Below, piece by piece: positions 5,621-14,239 of a stretch of DNA of 48,758 nt (position 1 is its first letter; each line of letters starts with the position of its first letter). Position numbers and translations under genes: made by a program. The notes under the pieces are model-generated. The model did not search any database, was not told where the DNA came from, and saw only the letters and a program-made list of their open reading frames with translations. Source of the stretch: Clostridia bacterium (GTDB taxonomy: Bacteria > Bacillota > Clostridia > Oscillospirales > CAG-272). The stretch lies in the NCBI GenBank assembly GCA_017443595.1, contig JAFSYU010000003.1, forward strand, positions 1 through 48,758, given 5' to 3'.

Positions 5621-6370
5621 ATGAGCTACACCGATATTAACTCGCAGACCATCGACCGGTGGGTCGAGGAAGGCTGGGAATGGGGGATACCCATTGACCA
5701 CGAAACATATGAAAAAGCAAAAGCGGGAGTGTGGGACGTTGGGCTTACGCCTACTAAACCCGTGCCTCACGAATGGTTCGGCGAACTTAAGGGAAAAAAG
5801 CTGCTCGGTCTCGCGTCCGGCGGCGGTCAGCAGATGCCGGTCTTTTCCGCTCTCGGCGCCGATTGTACCGTATTCGATTATTCCGAGCGTCAGCTTGAAT
5901 CCGAAAGACTCGTGGCGGAGCGCGAAGGGTACGCCATTAACGTCGTCAAAGCCGATATGACGAAAACGCTTCCCTTCCCGGACGGATGCTTTGACTTAAT
6001 CTTTCACCCCGTATCAAACAATTATATAAAAGACGTTTACCACGTTTTCCGGGAGTGTTACCGCGTGCTGAAAAAAGGCGGTATCCTCTTATGCGGGCTC
6101 GGCAACGAGGTGAATTATTTAGTAAACGAAGACGAGACGATGATAGTGAATAAAATGCCGTTCGATCCGCTGCAAAACCCTGACTACATGAAGCAGCTTA
6201 TGCAAGACGACGACGGCGTTCAGTTTTCACATACAGTGGAGGAACAAATCGGCGGTCAGCTGAAAGCCGGATTTACTCTTACCGACATATTCGGCGACAC
6301 AAACGGATACGGCAGGCTGCACGAGCTGAACGTCGAGGCGTATTTAGCGACTCGCGCCGTCAAAATATAA
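5621..6370 (+). CDS. Class I SAM-dependent methyltransferase
   Basis: A protein of 249 residues with a Rossmann-type methyltransferase core. Motif I is GKKLLGLASGGGQQMPVFSA (about residues 54-73), followed by the acidic strand end DCTVFDYSERQLE, the adenine-binding region VVKADMTKTLPFPDGCFDLI (about 108-127), and the post-motif YRVLKKGGILLCGLG. This matches the Methyltransf_11/UbiE-like group; the substrate cannot be told. Ribosome site AAGGAG, 7 bases before the ATG. It is the second gene of the operon from the promoter at 4935 and is followed by a strong terminator. Confidence 0.85.
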   Translation: MSYTDINSQTIDRWVEEGWEWGIPIDHETYEKAKAGVWDVGLTPTKPVPHEWFGELKGKKLLGLASGGGQQMPVFSALGADCTVFDYSERQLESERLVAEREGYAINVVKADMTKTLPFPDGCFDLIFHPVSNNYIKDVYHVFRECYRVLKKGGILLCGLGNEVNYLVNEDETMIVNKMPFDPLQNPDYMKQLMQDDDGVQFSHTVEEQIGGQLKAGFTLTDIFGDTNGYGRLHELNVEAYLATRAVKI

Positions 6371-6395
6371 AAAAGGGCGAACACATCGCCCTTTT
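6371..6395. terminator. Bidirectional terminator
   Basis: AAAAGGGCGA, loop ACACA, TCGCCCTTTT. A perfect 10-bp stem with A and T flanks between convergent genes. It ends the methyltransferase operon and also the leftward lipoprotein transcript. Confidence 0.8.
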
Positions 6396-6399
6396 GATT

Positions 6400-6828
6400 T
6401 TAATCGTTAAGCGGTACGTCGGGTAATTCGATGCCGCCCTCTTCGTTCGTCACAAACCACGTGGGTTCCGTTTCCACCGGCTCTGTTACTTCAGCCGCGG
6501 TCGTCTCCGCCGTTGTTACTTCCGTTTTGGCGGTCTCGGTCTCCGTTTCTTTCTCCGTTTCTTTTTCCGTTTCCGTCTCCGTCTGTGTTTCAGCTGCGGT
6601 CTCCGTCTCGGTATCTGTTACAGCATTCGTTTCCGTTTTTGTTTCCGTCTGCTTTTCCGTTTCCGTTTGATCTTCGGCCGTTTCCGCTGTTTCCGTTACG
6701 GTTTCTTCCGCGGTCTTGACTTCCGTTTCCGTCGCCGCGGACTGCGTTGTTTCTTCCCCGTTGCCGCCGCATCCGGCAAGCGTTATGACAAACGCGGCTA
6801 AAAGTGTTAAAATGATGATCTTCTTCAT
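6400..6828 (-). CDS. Thr/Glu-rich low-complexity lipoprotein
   Basis: A protein of 142 residues. A type II signal peptide ends in the lipobox LAGC with the lipidated cysteine at residue 20. The rest is almost wholly Thr, Glu, Ala, Val and Lys (runs of TETE, ETET), an unfolded linker-like chain, ending in a short less biased tail. It should be anchored to the outer face of the membrane. The DNA is a long series of short TTCCGT-type repeats, which could change length by slippage. The start at 6828 gives a clean signal peptide; it lies 4 bases after the stop of the large secreted protein, so translation is probably coupled. No function recognised. Confidence 0.7.
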   Translation of the reverse strand: MKKIIILTLLAAFVITLAGCGGNGEETTQSAATETEVKTAEETVTETAETAEDQTETEKQTETKTETNAVTDTETETAAETQTETETEKETEKETETETAKTEVTTAETTAAEVTEPVETEPTWFVTNEEGGIELPDVPLND

Positions 6829-6832
6829 TGTC

Positions 6833-9800
6833 TTAATGTAATGCCACCTCTTCATTTAAATCTATTCCGTTTACAAGCATATCGTTATATGCTTTTGCAG
6901 AATCTCCGTATCTCATCATAGCCTTGACAAGATCTCCGACCATAGCGTCGTCTTTCTTTGAGAAGGCGTATGATTCAACGCTGTACTGCAGCGTCTTGCT
7001 TATCTGAGTCGTGCCTCTGTAAGCCGTTACGTATATTATTTTTCTCATTTCTGCGGCGTTCAGACCGCTGAAATCAGCGCGGTAATATCCGCCGGACGTT
7101 GTAAAGCTGTTTATTTCCGCAAGAACGTTCGCACCGGCTTCGTCCGGCATTTTATCCGTTATTTTTACGGTTATTCCGTCCGTGCCGTTGACCCCCGCGA
7201 GCTCAAATCCGAAACGCATCGTTATGGAATCTTCAAGCCTTAATGAAATTGCTCTCCATCTTATCTGACGCAGATCGTTATCAAGATTGTTTTTGACTTC
7301 CGAATAACCGGTCATCTCCGGCACCGTCTGCGTTCCGATATTTCCTATATTATCGTTTGCAGGCGCGGCGGTGTTGTGACCCGTATAACTCTGAGCGGCT
7401 GCGCCGTAGTTCAACGTATCGGCTATAAGCGTCCGGAGCTTTTTGCGGTTTGCGCTCACGCAGTCTGCGGTTTTATCAAGGTTTGTGTCGCAGTATTCTC
7501 TTATGTTATAGGAAAGCGTGCTGCTTTGATATTCGGTGCCGGCGTACGTTGCGTACAGGGTTGCCTGTATAACGTCCGTCATTTTATCCGGCGCTATGTT
7601 GCTGAAGCTGAATTCATATTTGCCGTTGTTGACCGCAGGCGTGACGTCTATCTTGTCCTCGCCTATGATAAACTCGGCGCGCAGGGCCGTATATCCGGCT
7701 TCGTCAAGAACGGATTTATCCGCTTTGAAATTCATCTGGAAGTTTTCTTTAAGCGAAAGCGATACAGTATTGAATCTGAGTACCGTTTCCGGCTCCGTTG
7801 TCTGATATCCGCAAACGGTACACGTGCGCGTTCTTGTTCCCTGCGCCTGATCGTAGACCCAGGCTCCCGTATGAGCTTCTTTGCTGAAATGATTATTGCA
7901 TCCGGAGCATTCATACCAGTGATATTCTGAATCGTAACGGACCGACAGATCGTGTAAGTGATCGATCACGTCAACACAGCCGTTTATGAGTTTGTATGCG
8001 ACGGTTTCCCAGGTCTGATCCGCCTTGAACACGTCCTCGGTTTCTATCTTTGCTTTTATCGGTATAAACGATCCGTTTTCCGCGTTATCAGCCACTTTGA
8101 ATCTTACCGTGGCGAACACAGCGTCCTCACCCGCGGCGTAATCGTTTGCGTAGTTGACCTCGTCTTCAAGCGCCATCCAGTTCAAAATCAACTCTCTTTT
8201 TGACTCATCGAGCTGCGCTTCGCTCACCGCGGTCAACACGGACGGATTGTGCTCGCAGATATCAAACGTTACCTGCGGCTTTCCGTTGAGCGTTGTGACG
8301 TTGAGTTTTTCTCCGTAGGAAAGCGTCATTTTAAGTGAGCTTAACGAATCCAGATTTAAAAGTTTTATCTTAACGTCAATTTCGTCGCCGGGAGACGCTT
8401 TATTATAGCCCGTACCGCCGTCTATAACGATATTGAGTTTGCCGTTATCCGTCACACCGAATTCTCTCGGCGCAGCGGCTCCGTAAAGCATTATGCCGGG
8501 GCCGCCGAGCGAGGAGTCGCTTGTTATATTATTGCCCGTGATCTTGCATACGGCGTCATAATATTCTCTTGAAGACGCGAGAATAAAGTATGAGCCGCCT
8601 ACGATGCTCATTTGTACCGTGTACGTTCCTTTGCCGTACGCTTTGCTGAAATTAACGTCTGCAAAGCCCTGAGCTAAATTCACATGGTCTCCGCTTATTG
8701 TCTGATTTGCAAGAGTTTCAAGAATATTGCCGTCTTCATCAAGCAGTTTGGTTTGTATGACGGCGGGGCTTGCCGCATCCGCGTAGCACGCCATTTTAAA
8801 TCCTCTGAACGCGCTTTCGGACGTGAACGTAAAATTGATATTTCCGTTTGCAACGCTTGAATTTATACCCGGACCGATCTGCCAGCCAAGTGTATACGGC
8901 AGACCGCAGCAGAACCAGACGTCCGGATCCACCGCGGGACCGAGAAGCTTTATCGCGGGAGCGGGATTTGTCAGGACGTTTGCGGTATTGATCGCATCCG
9001 CGGGGATACCGCTTACTGTAACGTTTACACCGTTATCTTTTTCACCTGCGCGGAGAACAAAGTACTGATCGTTTGCACTTTCATGAATTATCTTTATCGT
9101 ATACGTTCCCGCCGGATACAGTTCCGGGAAGTTTATTATCTTTTTACCTTCAGCCATTCCGGTCTGTATCGTCGGACCGAGCTGGTTATTGCCGCTGTCA
9201 AACAGTTTTACCATAGCGATCATTGATCCGCTTGCATGTGATTCCATCTGGAAGCCGTAAAAAGAATTCGGGGTCGAAAAAGTTATGTTCATTTCGTTGT
9301 CGTTCTGATAGTTTTTCGGCCACATCCACCAGCCTATCGTCGCGGGACCGACTTGCTTATATAACGAATAACCGCCTTCGCGGACTGCGGGTTCGTCACC
9401 TATAAGGATGATAGCGGGAGCGTCGTGTATACCGGTGTTGTTTGCAAAGTTACCGCCTACGGTAACGTCAACAGTTTCGTTTGCCTGTCCTTTCATCATC
9501 CAGAAAAAGCCGCCGCTTGCTATGCCCGCGTCAACGATCTGAAGTATGTACGAACCTCTTTCGTAAGTTTTACTAAACGAGTGCATAAAAGCAGAAAGCT
9601 CGCCGTTGTTGACGTTTACGTTAAAATATTCAAGTACGTTGCCGTCACGGTCAAGCAGATATGCATCCATATTGACCGCGCCGTACGTCTGATACATAAA
9701 GCTTATCGCGCTGAAACCGCTCGGAGCGAAAAACGACGTGTTAACGTAACCTACAGCAGAAGAATCGGCATAACTATCTTTGACGTAGGGACCGATGCCC

Positions 9801-10399
9801 CATGCCGGATTCTGCGCGACTACAGTTCCTTCCTTATAAAACCAAATGTCAGGGCTTTCTTCAACGACTTCGGGAGGTATCGCGCCTATAAGCTTTATCA
9901 TAGGGGCGCCGTTCGGGTACGTTCCGCCGTAATTGTAAACGCCTCCGGTAACTGTTACCGGCATTGCGGCGTTCGCCGCAGTACCGCGTAAAATAAAGTG
10001 CGGATGCGCAGCCAAGATCTGAATTGAGTACGTTCCCGCCGGATACGCTTTACTGAAATTTATAGTATTCCAGCCGCCGCCTATCAACTGGCTTATTTCC
10101 TCCAGTATGGCGCCGCTCTTTTTGAGCAGTCTTATTGTCATGGTCGGATTGCCCGAATCGCAGTTCATCATAAAACCGCTGAACGCGTTCGGTGTTGTAA
10201 ACCTGATTTTTATATCGGTTTGATCGGCTATATAGTCACCCGAGTCAAGCCACAGCCAGTAACCCATTCCGGTTGCAGTAGTACCGGTCGTATCATAGAA
10301 ATACGTGTCCGGATCTTCGCCGGCTGCGTAAAACGTTACGGATGACAGTACTGATATGACAAAAACGACGGAAAGAAATACGGCAACTATCTTTTTCAT
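6833..10399 (-). CDS. Large secreted multi-domain surface protein: four tandem repeats, cohesin-like domain, zinc ribbon
   Basis: A protein of 1188 residues with an N-terminal signal peptide (about 1-25). It has four tandem beta-rich repeats of about 145-155 residues (about 29-173, 183-336, 343-487, 491-641). Each has a W-x-(I/W)-GP-like start, a central F-xx-xY-xx-GTY motif and an ending like IKLLG. Residues 654-813 resemble a cohesin domain (PGDEIDVKIKLLNLDSLSSL; ATVRFKVADNAENGSF). A Cys4 zinc-ribbon-like module follows (C831, C834, C860, C863), then a C-terminal region of about 315 residues. I saw no sortase motif or S-layer domain. I chose the ATG at 10399, with GGAG 9 bases upstream, over ATGs at 10414 and 10435. 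It may bind glycans or partner proteins; that is inference. Confidence 0.75.
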   Translation of the reverse strand: MKKIVAVFLSVVFVISVLSSVTFYAAGEDPDTYFYDTTGTTATGMGYWLWLDSGDYIADQTDIKIRFTTPNAFSGFMMNCDSGNPTMTIRLLKKSGAILEEISQLIGGGWNTINFSKAYPAGTYSIQILAAHPHFILRGTAANAAMPVTVTGGVYNYGGTYPNGAPMIKLIGAIPPEVVEESPDIWFYKEGTVVAQNPAWGIGPYVKDSYADSSAVGYVNTSFFAPSGFSAISFMYQTYGAVNMDAYLLDRDGNVLEYFNVNVNNGELSAFMHSFSKTYERGSYILQIVDAGIASGGFFWMMKGQANETVDVTVGGNFANNTGIHDAPAIILIGDEPAVREGGYSLYKQVGPATIGWWMWPKNYQNDNEMNITFSTPNSFYGFQMESHASGSMIAMVKLFDSGNNQLGPTIQTGMAEGKKIINFPELYPAGTYTIKIIHESANDQYFVLRAGEKDNGVNVTVSGIPADAINTANVLTNPAPAIKLLGPAVDPDVWFCCGLPYTLGWQIGPGINSSVANGNINFTFTSESAFRGFKMACYADAASPAVIQTKLLDEDGNILETLANQTISGDHVNLAQGFADVNFSKAYGKGTYTVQMSIVGGSYFILASSREYYDAVCKITGNNITSDSSLGGPGIMLYGAAAPREFGVTDNGKLNIVIDGGTGYNKASPGDEIDVKIKLLNLDSLSSLKMTLSYGEKLNVTTLNGKPQVTFDICEHNPSVLTAVSEAQLDESKRELILNWMALEDEVNYANDYAAGEDAVFATVRFKVADNAENGSFIPIKAKIETEDVFKADQTWETVAYKLINGCVDVIDHLHDLSVRYDSEYHWYECSGCNNHFSKEAHTGAWVYDQAQGTRTRTCTVCGYQTTEPETVLRFNTVSLSLKENFQMNFKADKSVLDEAGYTALRAEFIIGEDKIDVTPAVNNGKYEFSFSNIAPDKMTDVIQATLYATYAGTEYQSSTLSYNIREYCDTNLDKTADCVSANRKKLRTLIADTLNYGAAAQSYTGHNTAAPANDNIGNIGTQTVPEMTGYSEVKNNLDNDLRQIRWRAISLRLEDSITMRFGFELAGVNGTDGITVKITDKMPDEAGANVLAEINSFTTSGGYYRADFSGLNAAEMRKIIYVTAYRGTTQISKTLQYSVESYAFSKKDDAMVGDLVKAMMRYGDSAKAYNDMLVNGIDLNEEVALH

Positions 10400-10503
10400 G
10401 CTTTTGTTCTCCATGGCATTCTTTGATTTTAGCACTGATTAATCTCATATCGTCAATTTATTCATAATTTTTAGCGCAATAGTGCTATTTAAGTATATTT
10501 TAT

Positions 10504-10524
10504 ACTAATAACATTAATATTAGT
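10504..10524. promoter_or_regulatory. 7-bp inverted repeat upstream of the surface-protein gene
   Basis: ACTAATA and TATTAGT separated by 7 bases, in the AT-rich 180-base region that must carry the promoter of the surface-protein gene. A possible regulator site. No clear -35/-10 pair with standard spacing stands out; TTGACG and TAAAAT occur nearer the gene, but 19 bases apart. Confidence 0.25.
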
Positions 10525-10577
10525 TATTGATATTGTCTCTTATATATTTTTTAATTGTAAACTTTCTTAATATCAAA

Positions 10578-10599
10578 CAGCGCCGTTTTATCGGCGCTG
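10578..10599 (-). terminator. Terminator of the ten-gene operon
   Basis: CAGCGCCG (10578-10585), loop TTTTAT, CGGCGCTG (10592-10599): an 8-bp perfect GC-rich stem 15 bases beyond the kinase stop codon. On the minus strand it is followed by TTTGATATT, a weak U-tract. Confidence 0.6.
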
Positions 10600-10614
10600 C
10601 TGTATTTTTTTATC

Positions 10615-11700
10615 TTATACGTACTTTTTGATTATTTCATCCATAAGAGATTTTTTCTTTATCATATCTTTTGCTAAAGCTATCTGACATCTCGTGCGGA
10701 CAATATTATGCTCAGGATAATTGAGTTTGAAATACTTGTCCCCGTCAAGATAATCGTGCAGAAACCTTACCGCAAGCTCTATCGTCATAACTATCGCGCC
10801 GTCCGAGAGCGTTTCAAGCTCTTTTTTCGTCGCGGTGTTTTTGATCTGTCCGACAAAGCCTTTTGTAAACGCCTCAAATCTTATCAGATCCAGTCCGGTC
10901 TTGCTTATATCCGGCTCGTCCTCATCCGAGAAATTGGCGCCGAATCTTATAGCGTCGCCGAAATCGTAAGCAACAAGTCCGGGCATTACCGTATCAAGGT
11001 CTATTATGGCAAGCGTTTCTTCTGTGTCTTTATCAAAAAGAATATTGTTTCCCTTTGTATCGTTATGAGTCACGCGTACGGGAAGCTCGCCGCTCTCAAG
11101 TAAATTTACGAGAAGCTCGCCGGAGGCTCTTACTTCGCGCAGAAATTCTATTTCTTCCCTGCACTCCTTGACTCTGCCCGCCGGGTCTTCTTCAACTTTT
11201 TCAAAAAAGGCTTTGTATCTTTTTTTCGTATCGTGGAATCCCGGGATTATCTCGTAAAGCGTGCTTGCGTTATAATCGGATAACAAAAGCTGGAATTCTC
11301 CGAAAGCGGAGCCCGCGGATTCAAACAGTTTCGGGTCGGCAAAAGAGTCAAACGTGACGGAATTGGGCACGAAGCCGTAGCCGCGCCAGAAGCCGCCCTC
11401 TTTATCTACGTAATAGTTTTTGCCGTCCTGCGCTTTAAGATAGTGAAGCACGCCGCGTTCTTTACGCTCTTTAGGCAATTTATTGTAAAGATGCTCCGTA
11501 ACGCCGTCGATATTAGCCATTATATGCTCCGGCGTTTTGAAAACGTACGTGTTTATCTTCTGGATTATGTAGCTGTGCTCTTCTCCGTCTTTTATAAAAT
11601 CCACTTTATAGGTTTTGTTAATATTTCCGTTTTTCAGCACCGTGCAGGCGGTACATTCGCCGTCAAGCATAAACGCTCGGTATATCTCAGATAGTTCCAT
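10615..11700 (-). CDS. Phosphotransferase-family kinase, N-acetylhexosamine 1-kinase-like
   Basis: A protein of 361 residues with the aminoglycoside/choline kinase fold. It has the catalytic THNDTKGNNILFD (about 211-223), the metal-binding IDLDTVMPGL (about 233-242) and DFGDAIRFGA (about 246-255). HNDTK-x-NN and DLDTVMPG-x-xxxDFGDAIR recall bifidobacterial N-acetylhexosamine 1-kinase (NahK), and the length matches (about 360). It probably phosphorylates a sugar at C1 in the cytoplasm, but an unrelated substrate is possible. Ribosome site AGAGG. It is the last gene of a leftward ten-gene run with rhaB and a SIS protein, which supports a sugar substrate. Confidence 0.75.
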   Translation of the reverse strand: MELSEIYRAFMLDGECTACTVLKNGNINKTYKVDFIKDGEEHSYIIQKINTYVFKTPEHIMANIDGVTEHLYNKLPKERKERGVLHYLKAQDGKNYYVDKEGGFWRGYGFVPNSVTFDSFADPKLFESAGSAFGEFQLLLSDYNASTLYEIIPGFHDTKKRYKAFFEKVEEDPAGRVKECREEIEFLREVRASGELLVNLLESGELPVRVTHNDTKGNNILFDKDTEETLAIIDLDTVMPGLVAYDFGDAIRFGANFSDEDEPDISKTGLDLIRFEAFTKGFVGQIKNTATKKELETLSDGAIVMTIELAVRFLHDYLDGDKYFKLNYPEHNIVRTRCQIALAKDMIKKKSLMDEIIKKYV

Positions 11701-11710
11701 TATTATCCTC

Positions 11711-12448
11711 TTACTGTTTTATATTTTTTTCTATTCTTCTGTTGATCTTCGCCGTTACAAGCTCCGCAGACTGTCTTATATATGAAAGCGCGGATGAATT
11801 GAGCTTTTTAAGCGCTTTGTCAAAATCCGGGGCGCGGCCGGTAAGGTCGTGCGTGTCCGTGCCTATAACGAATTTAAGCCCGGACGCGTCGTAGTCCCTG
11901 AAAGGATCACGCGCAAAAACTCCCCTGAACACTTCCGTATTTATCTGGAAGATAAGATCCTGATAGTCAAATATGTTTTTGCATACGTTTTTTTCGTATG
12001 ATGCGACGACTCTGTTCATATGTGCTATCATTATCTTCATATCCCGCTCAAACATAAGCGTTTCAAGCAGGTCCGTCATCCAGGCTCCGTACGGCTCACG
12101 CGGGAATTCTATCAAAACTATGCCGGTGTGTTGAAGTTCAAGCCCGGAAAAGTCGTAATTTTCCATGCCGCGGGACATATATATTTCTGCGCCGGTAAAA
12201 AGCTTGGGCATTTTATCCGGCTCGTATACGCTCATAAGCTCTTCATACGCTTTTTCTCTGCGCTTTATAAAATCTTTATTTGACTCAAATCTGAAATCAA
12301 AATGAGACGTGAGAAAAACCTTGTCAACTCCCTGCTTTTTAAGCATCAAAAGTTGCTGTCTGCTTATTCCGGTATCGGCCGCGCCGTCGTCTATGCCGGG
12401 AAGTATATGGCTGTGAAAATCAATGTTTATCGCGTTTTTTTCAGGCAT
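11711..12448 (-). CDS. CpsB/CapC-type PHP-family tyrosine phosphatase
   Basis: A protein of 245 residues. The N-terminal DFHSHILPGIDDGA (residues 10-23) with two metal-binding histidines is the hallmark of manganese-dependent CpsB/YwqE phosphatases. SHFDFRFES, the IAHMNR block and GTDTHDL supply further metal ligands. These enzymes dephosphorylate bacterial tyrosine kinases that control capsule or exopolysaccharide. No tyrosine kinase or capsule glycosyltransferase is visible in this window, so the partner here is unclear. AGAGG precedes the ATG. It lies 10 bases before the kinase and 21 bases after the PqqD-like gene. Confidence 0.8.
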   Translation of the reverse strand: MPEKNAINIDFHSHILPGIDDGAADTGISRQQLLMLKKQGVDKVFLTSHFDFRFESNKDFIKRREKAYEELMSVYEPDKMPKLFTGAEIYMSRGMENYDFSGLELQHTGIVLIEFPREPYGAWMTDLLETLMFERDMKIMIAHMNRVVASYEKNVCKNIFDYQDLIFQINTEVFRGVFARDPFRDYDASGLKFVIGTDTHDLTGRAPDFDKALKKLNSSALSYIRQSAELVTAKINRRIEKNIKQ

Positions 12449-12469
12449 AAAGCGCCTCTTTATATTTTA

Positions 12470-12739
12470 TTACGCCTCTGTAAGCAGGTCGGCGGCACGC
12501 AGCTCTTCAATGAATTTTTCCGTATCCGCTTCCGCCGTATTTTTGTCAATTTCATATTCGGATAAAAGCGCGTTTACAAGAGACGCCTTGTCCGTATCTG
12601 ACGTAAGGAGCTGCCACAGCAAACGTCCCGTTACGTTCAGTATTATCGGGTCGTTCTTTTTGTCAGCCGGCACGTCCTCGGTTATTGCGTAGATCGTACC
12701 GTTGAATTCTCTTAACAGATATTTGTCTTTAAGCTTCAT
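12470..12739 (-). CDS. PqqD-like (RiPP recognition element fold) protein
   Basis: A protein of 89 residues: KLKDKYLLREFNGTIYAI, then ILNVTGRLLWQLL and VNALLSEYEID, then FIEELRAADLL. This is the winged-helix order of PqqD family proteins. In known systems such domains bind leader peptides or serve radical-SAM enzymes. Neither is present nearby, so it is an orphan in a sugar/surface operon. The ATG at 12739 fits the family; a GTG at 12754 overlapping the previous stop would add five residues, but sits too close to the AAGGAG site. A scaffold or adaptor role is a guess. Confidence 0.65.
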   Translation of the reverse strand: MKLKDKYLLREFNGTIYAITEDVPADKKNDPIILNVTGRLLWQLLTSDTDKASLVNALLSEYEIDKNTAEADTEKFIEELRAADLLTEA

Positions 12740-12750
12740 AAATATGACGC

Positions 12751-13041
12751 TCACTCCTTGTTGGCAATGTCAAGCCATGCCATACCTATATCAAAAGCCT
12801 CGAAAAAGCCTTGTTTTACCACGCTTTTAGGCGGCGTTTTGTCTGTAGGGTCGGTAGGCATTATCTGTATCATGACTCTGTCCGGGATAGAAATGCCGCG
12901 CACGGCTTTAACGGACATTATCATCATAAACAGAATATATTTGTCGCTCATGCTGCCGTAGCAAATAACGTTTTTTTCTCTGACAAGAGGCTTGCCTCTG
13001 TACATAAGATATTTGCCGTTTACTATCGGTTTATCGTTCAT
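12751..13041 (-). CDS. Conserved-looking small protein of unknown function
   Basis: A protein of 96 residues. It begins with an ordered segment (NGKYLMYRGKPLVREKNVICYG) and has a central ILFMMIMSVKAV and a proline-rich turn (IMPTDPTDKTPPK). I see no signal peptide, no clear membrane segment and no catalytic motif. A good ribosome site (AGAGGTGATAA) precedes the ATG. The gene is 11 bases after prs and overlaps or abuts the PqqD-like gene, so the two are likely partners. Confidence 0.65.
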   Translation of the reverse strand: MNDKPIVNGKYLMYRGKPLVREKNVICYGSMSDKYILFMMIMSVKAVRGISIPDRVMIQIMPTDPTDKTPPKSVVKQGFFEAFDIGMAWLDIANKE

Positions 13042-13052
13042 TTTATCACCTC

Positions 13053-14225
13053 TTATTCGGTCTTGTTTACCTTATCCATAAGCTTATGTATCCTGTTTAC
13101 GGGATTGAGCAGGTCGCTTATGGTCATATCGTGGTTCAGTGTATCTATTATAAGTGCGACGTACTTGCAGAGATTGACCTCGCAGTACCATTCACGCTCT
13201 TTTAATTCGGGGGTTCTGTATATGAGGTTTGTTGTGAATATCTTGTTTATGGCGCCGTCCTCGTACGCTTTATCCATTGTGGCAAGACCGTTGCAGAAAA
13301 GTCCGAAGGTTGCGAAAACGAATATGCGCTTTGCTCCTCTTTCTTTAAGCTGATAAGCTATATCTATAACGGAATCACCGGACGAGATCATATCGTCAAC
13401 TATAATAACGTCCTTGCCGGAAACGTCGTTTCCTAAGAATTCATGCGCTTCTATCGGGTTTCTGCCGTTTACGATTATGGTGTAATTTCTGCGTTTGTAG
13501 AACATACCGAGCTCTAAGCCGAGAACGGATGAATAATACATACAGCGCGACATACCGCCCTCGTCGGGAGATACCATCATCGTGCTGCCCGCTTTGAGTT
13601 TGGCGTCGGGCACGTTTTTGACAAACGCCTTTATCATCTGATACGTTACCTGAACGTTGTCAAAACCGGCAAGCGGTATGGAGTTAGCAACGCGCGGGTC
13701 GTGCGCGTCAAACGTTATGATGTTTTCAACGCCCATATCGACAAGCTCGTACAGCGCCTGCGCGCAGTCAAGAGATTCTCTTGCGGAACGTCTGTGCTGT
13801 CTGCCCTCGTATAACATGGGCATTATAACGGAGATCCTTCTCGCCTTGCCGCCTATCGCCGCTATTATACGTTTGAGGTCGGAAAAATGATCGTCAGGCG
13901 ACATACGGTTTACCTGTCCGTACATTTTGTATTCGGTCTCCGGTCCGTAATTGAAGCAGTCTACGATTATATAAACGTCCTTGCCTCTCTGAGTCTGCCG
14001 CAAAAGTCCTTTAGCCTCACCCGTACCGAATCTCGGGCACTCCGCGTCCGTAACGTACGTATCGCATTCATGTCCGCGCCAGTCACATATGTAACTGTCC
14101 ACCTGATCGGTAAAGCTTTTGCAGCCGCGCATACCTATGATCTCAAGTTCACCGTGAAAAAAGTCCTTCATATACTCCCGTTTCCCGACGTTTTTTATTT
14201 TTTCCGGAAGCGTACCGTCGCACAC
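13053..14225 (-). CDS. prs: Ribose-phosphate pyrophosphokinase
   Basis: Makes PRPP from ribose 5-phosphate and ATP for nucleotide, histidine and tryptophan synthesis. The PRPP-binding loop DVIIVDDMISSGDSV lies in the C-terminal half, and MPMLYEGRQHRRSARESLDCA and ITFDAHDP match the catalytic flap and metal site of the family. At 372-390 residues it is longer than classical Prs (about 315) but fits the divergent clostridial form. The given start is a GTG with a poorly placed ribosome site. An ATG at 14171 (18 codons in) is an equally good start and removes a poorly conserved extension. Its place in a sugar/surface operon is odd for a housekeeping gene; a second prs may exist elsewhere. Confidence 0.85.
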   Translation of the reverse strand: MCDGTLPEKIKNVGKREYMKDFFHGELEIIGMRGCKSFTDQVDSYICDWRGHECDTYVTDAECPRFGTGEAKGLLRQTQRGKDVYIIVDCFNYGPETEYKMYGQVNRMSPDDHFSDLKRIIAAIGGKARRISVIMPMLYEGRQHRRSARESLDCAQALYELVDMGVENIITFDAHDPRVANSIPLAGFDNVQVTYQMIKAFVKNVPDAKLKAGSTMMVSPDEGGMSRCMYYSSVLGLELGMFYKRRNYTIIVNGRNPIEAHEFLGNDVSGKDVIIVDDMISSGDSVIDIAYQLKERGAKRIFVFATFGLFCNGLATMDKAYEDGAINKIFTTNLIYRTPELKEREWYCEVNLCKYVALIIDTLNHDMTISDLLNPVNRIHKLMDKVNKTE

Positions 14226-14239
14226 GCTCCGGAGATTGT

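Noticed and set aside
7376..7930. Plus-strand reading frame of 184 codons opposite the large surface protein
   Set aside because: It lies wholly inside a gene with signal peptide, repeats and domains on the other strand; it has no promoter or ribosome site and a shadow-like composition.
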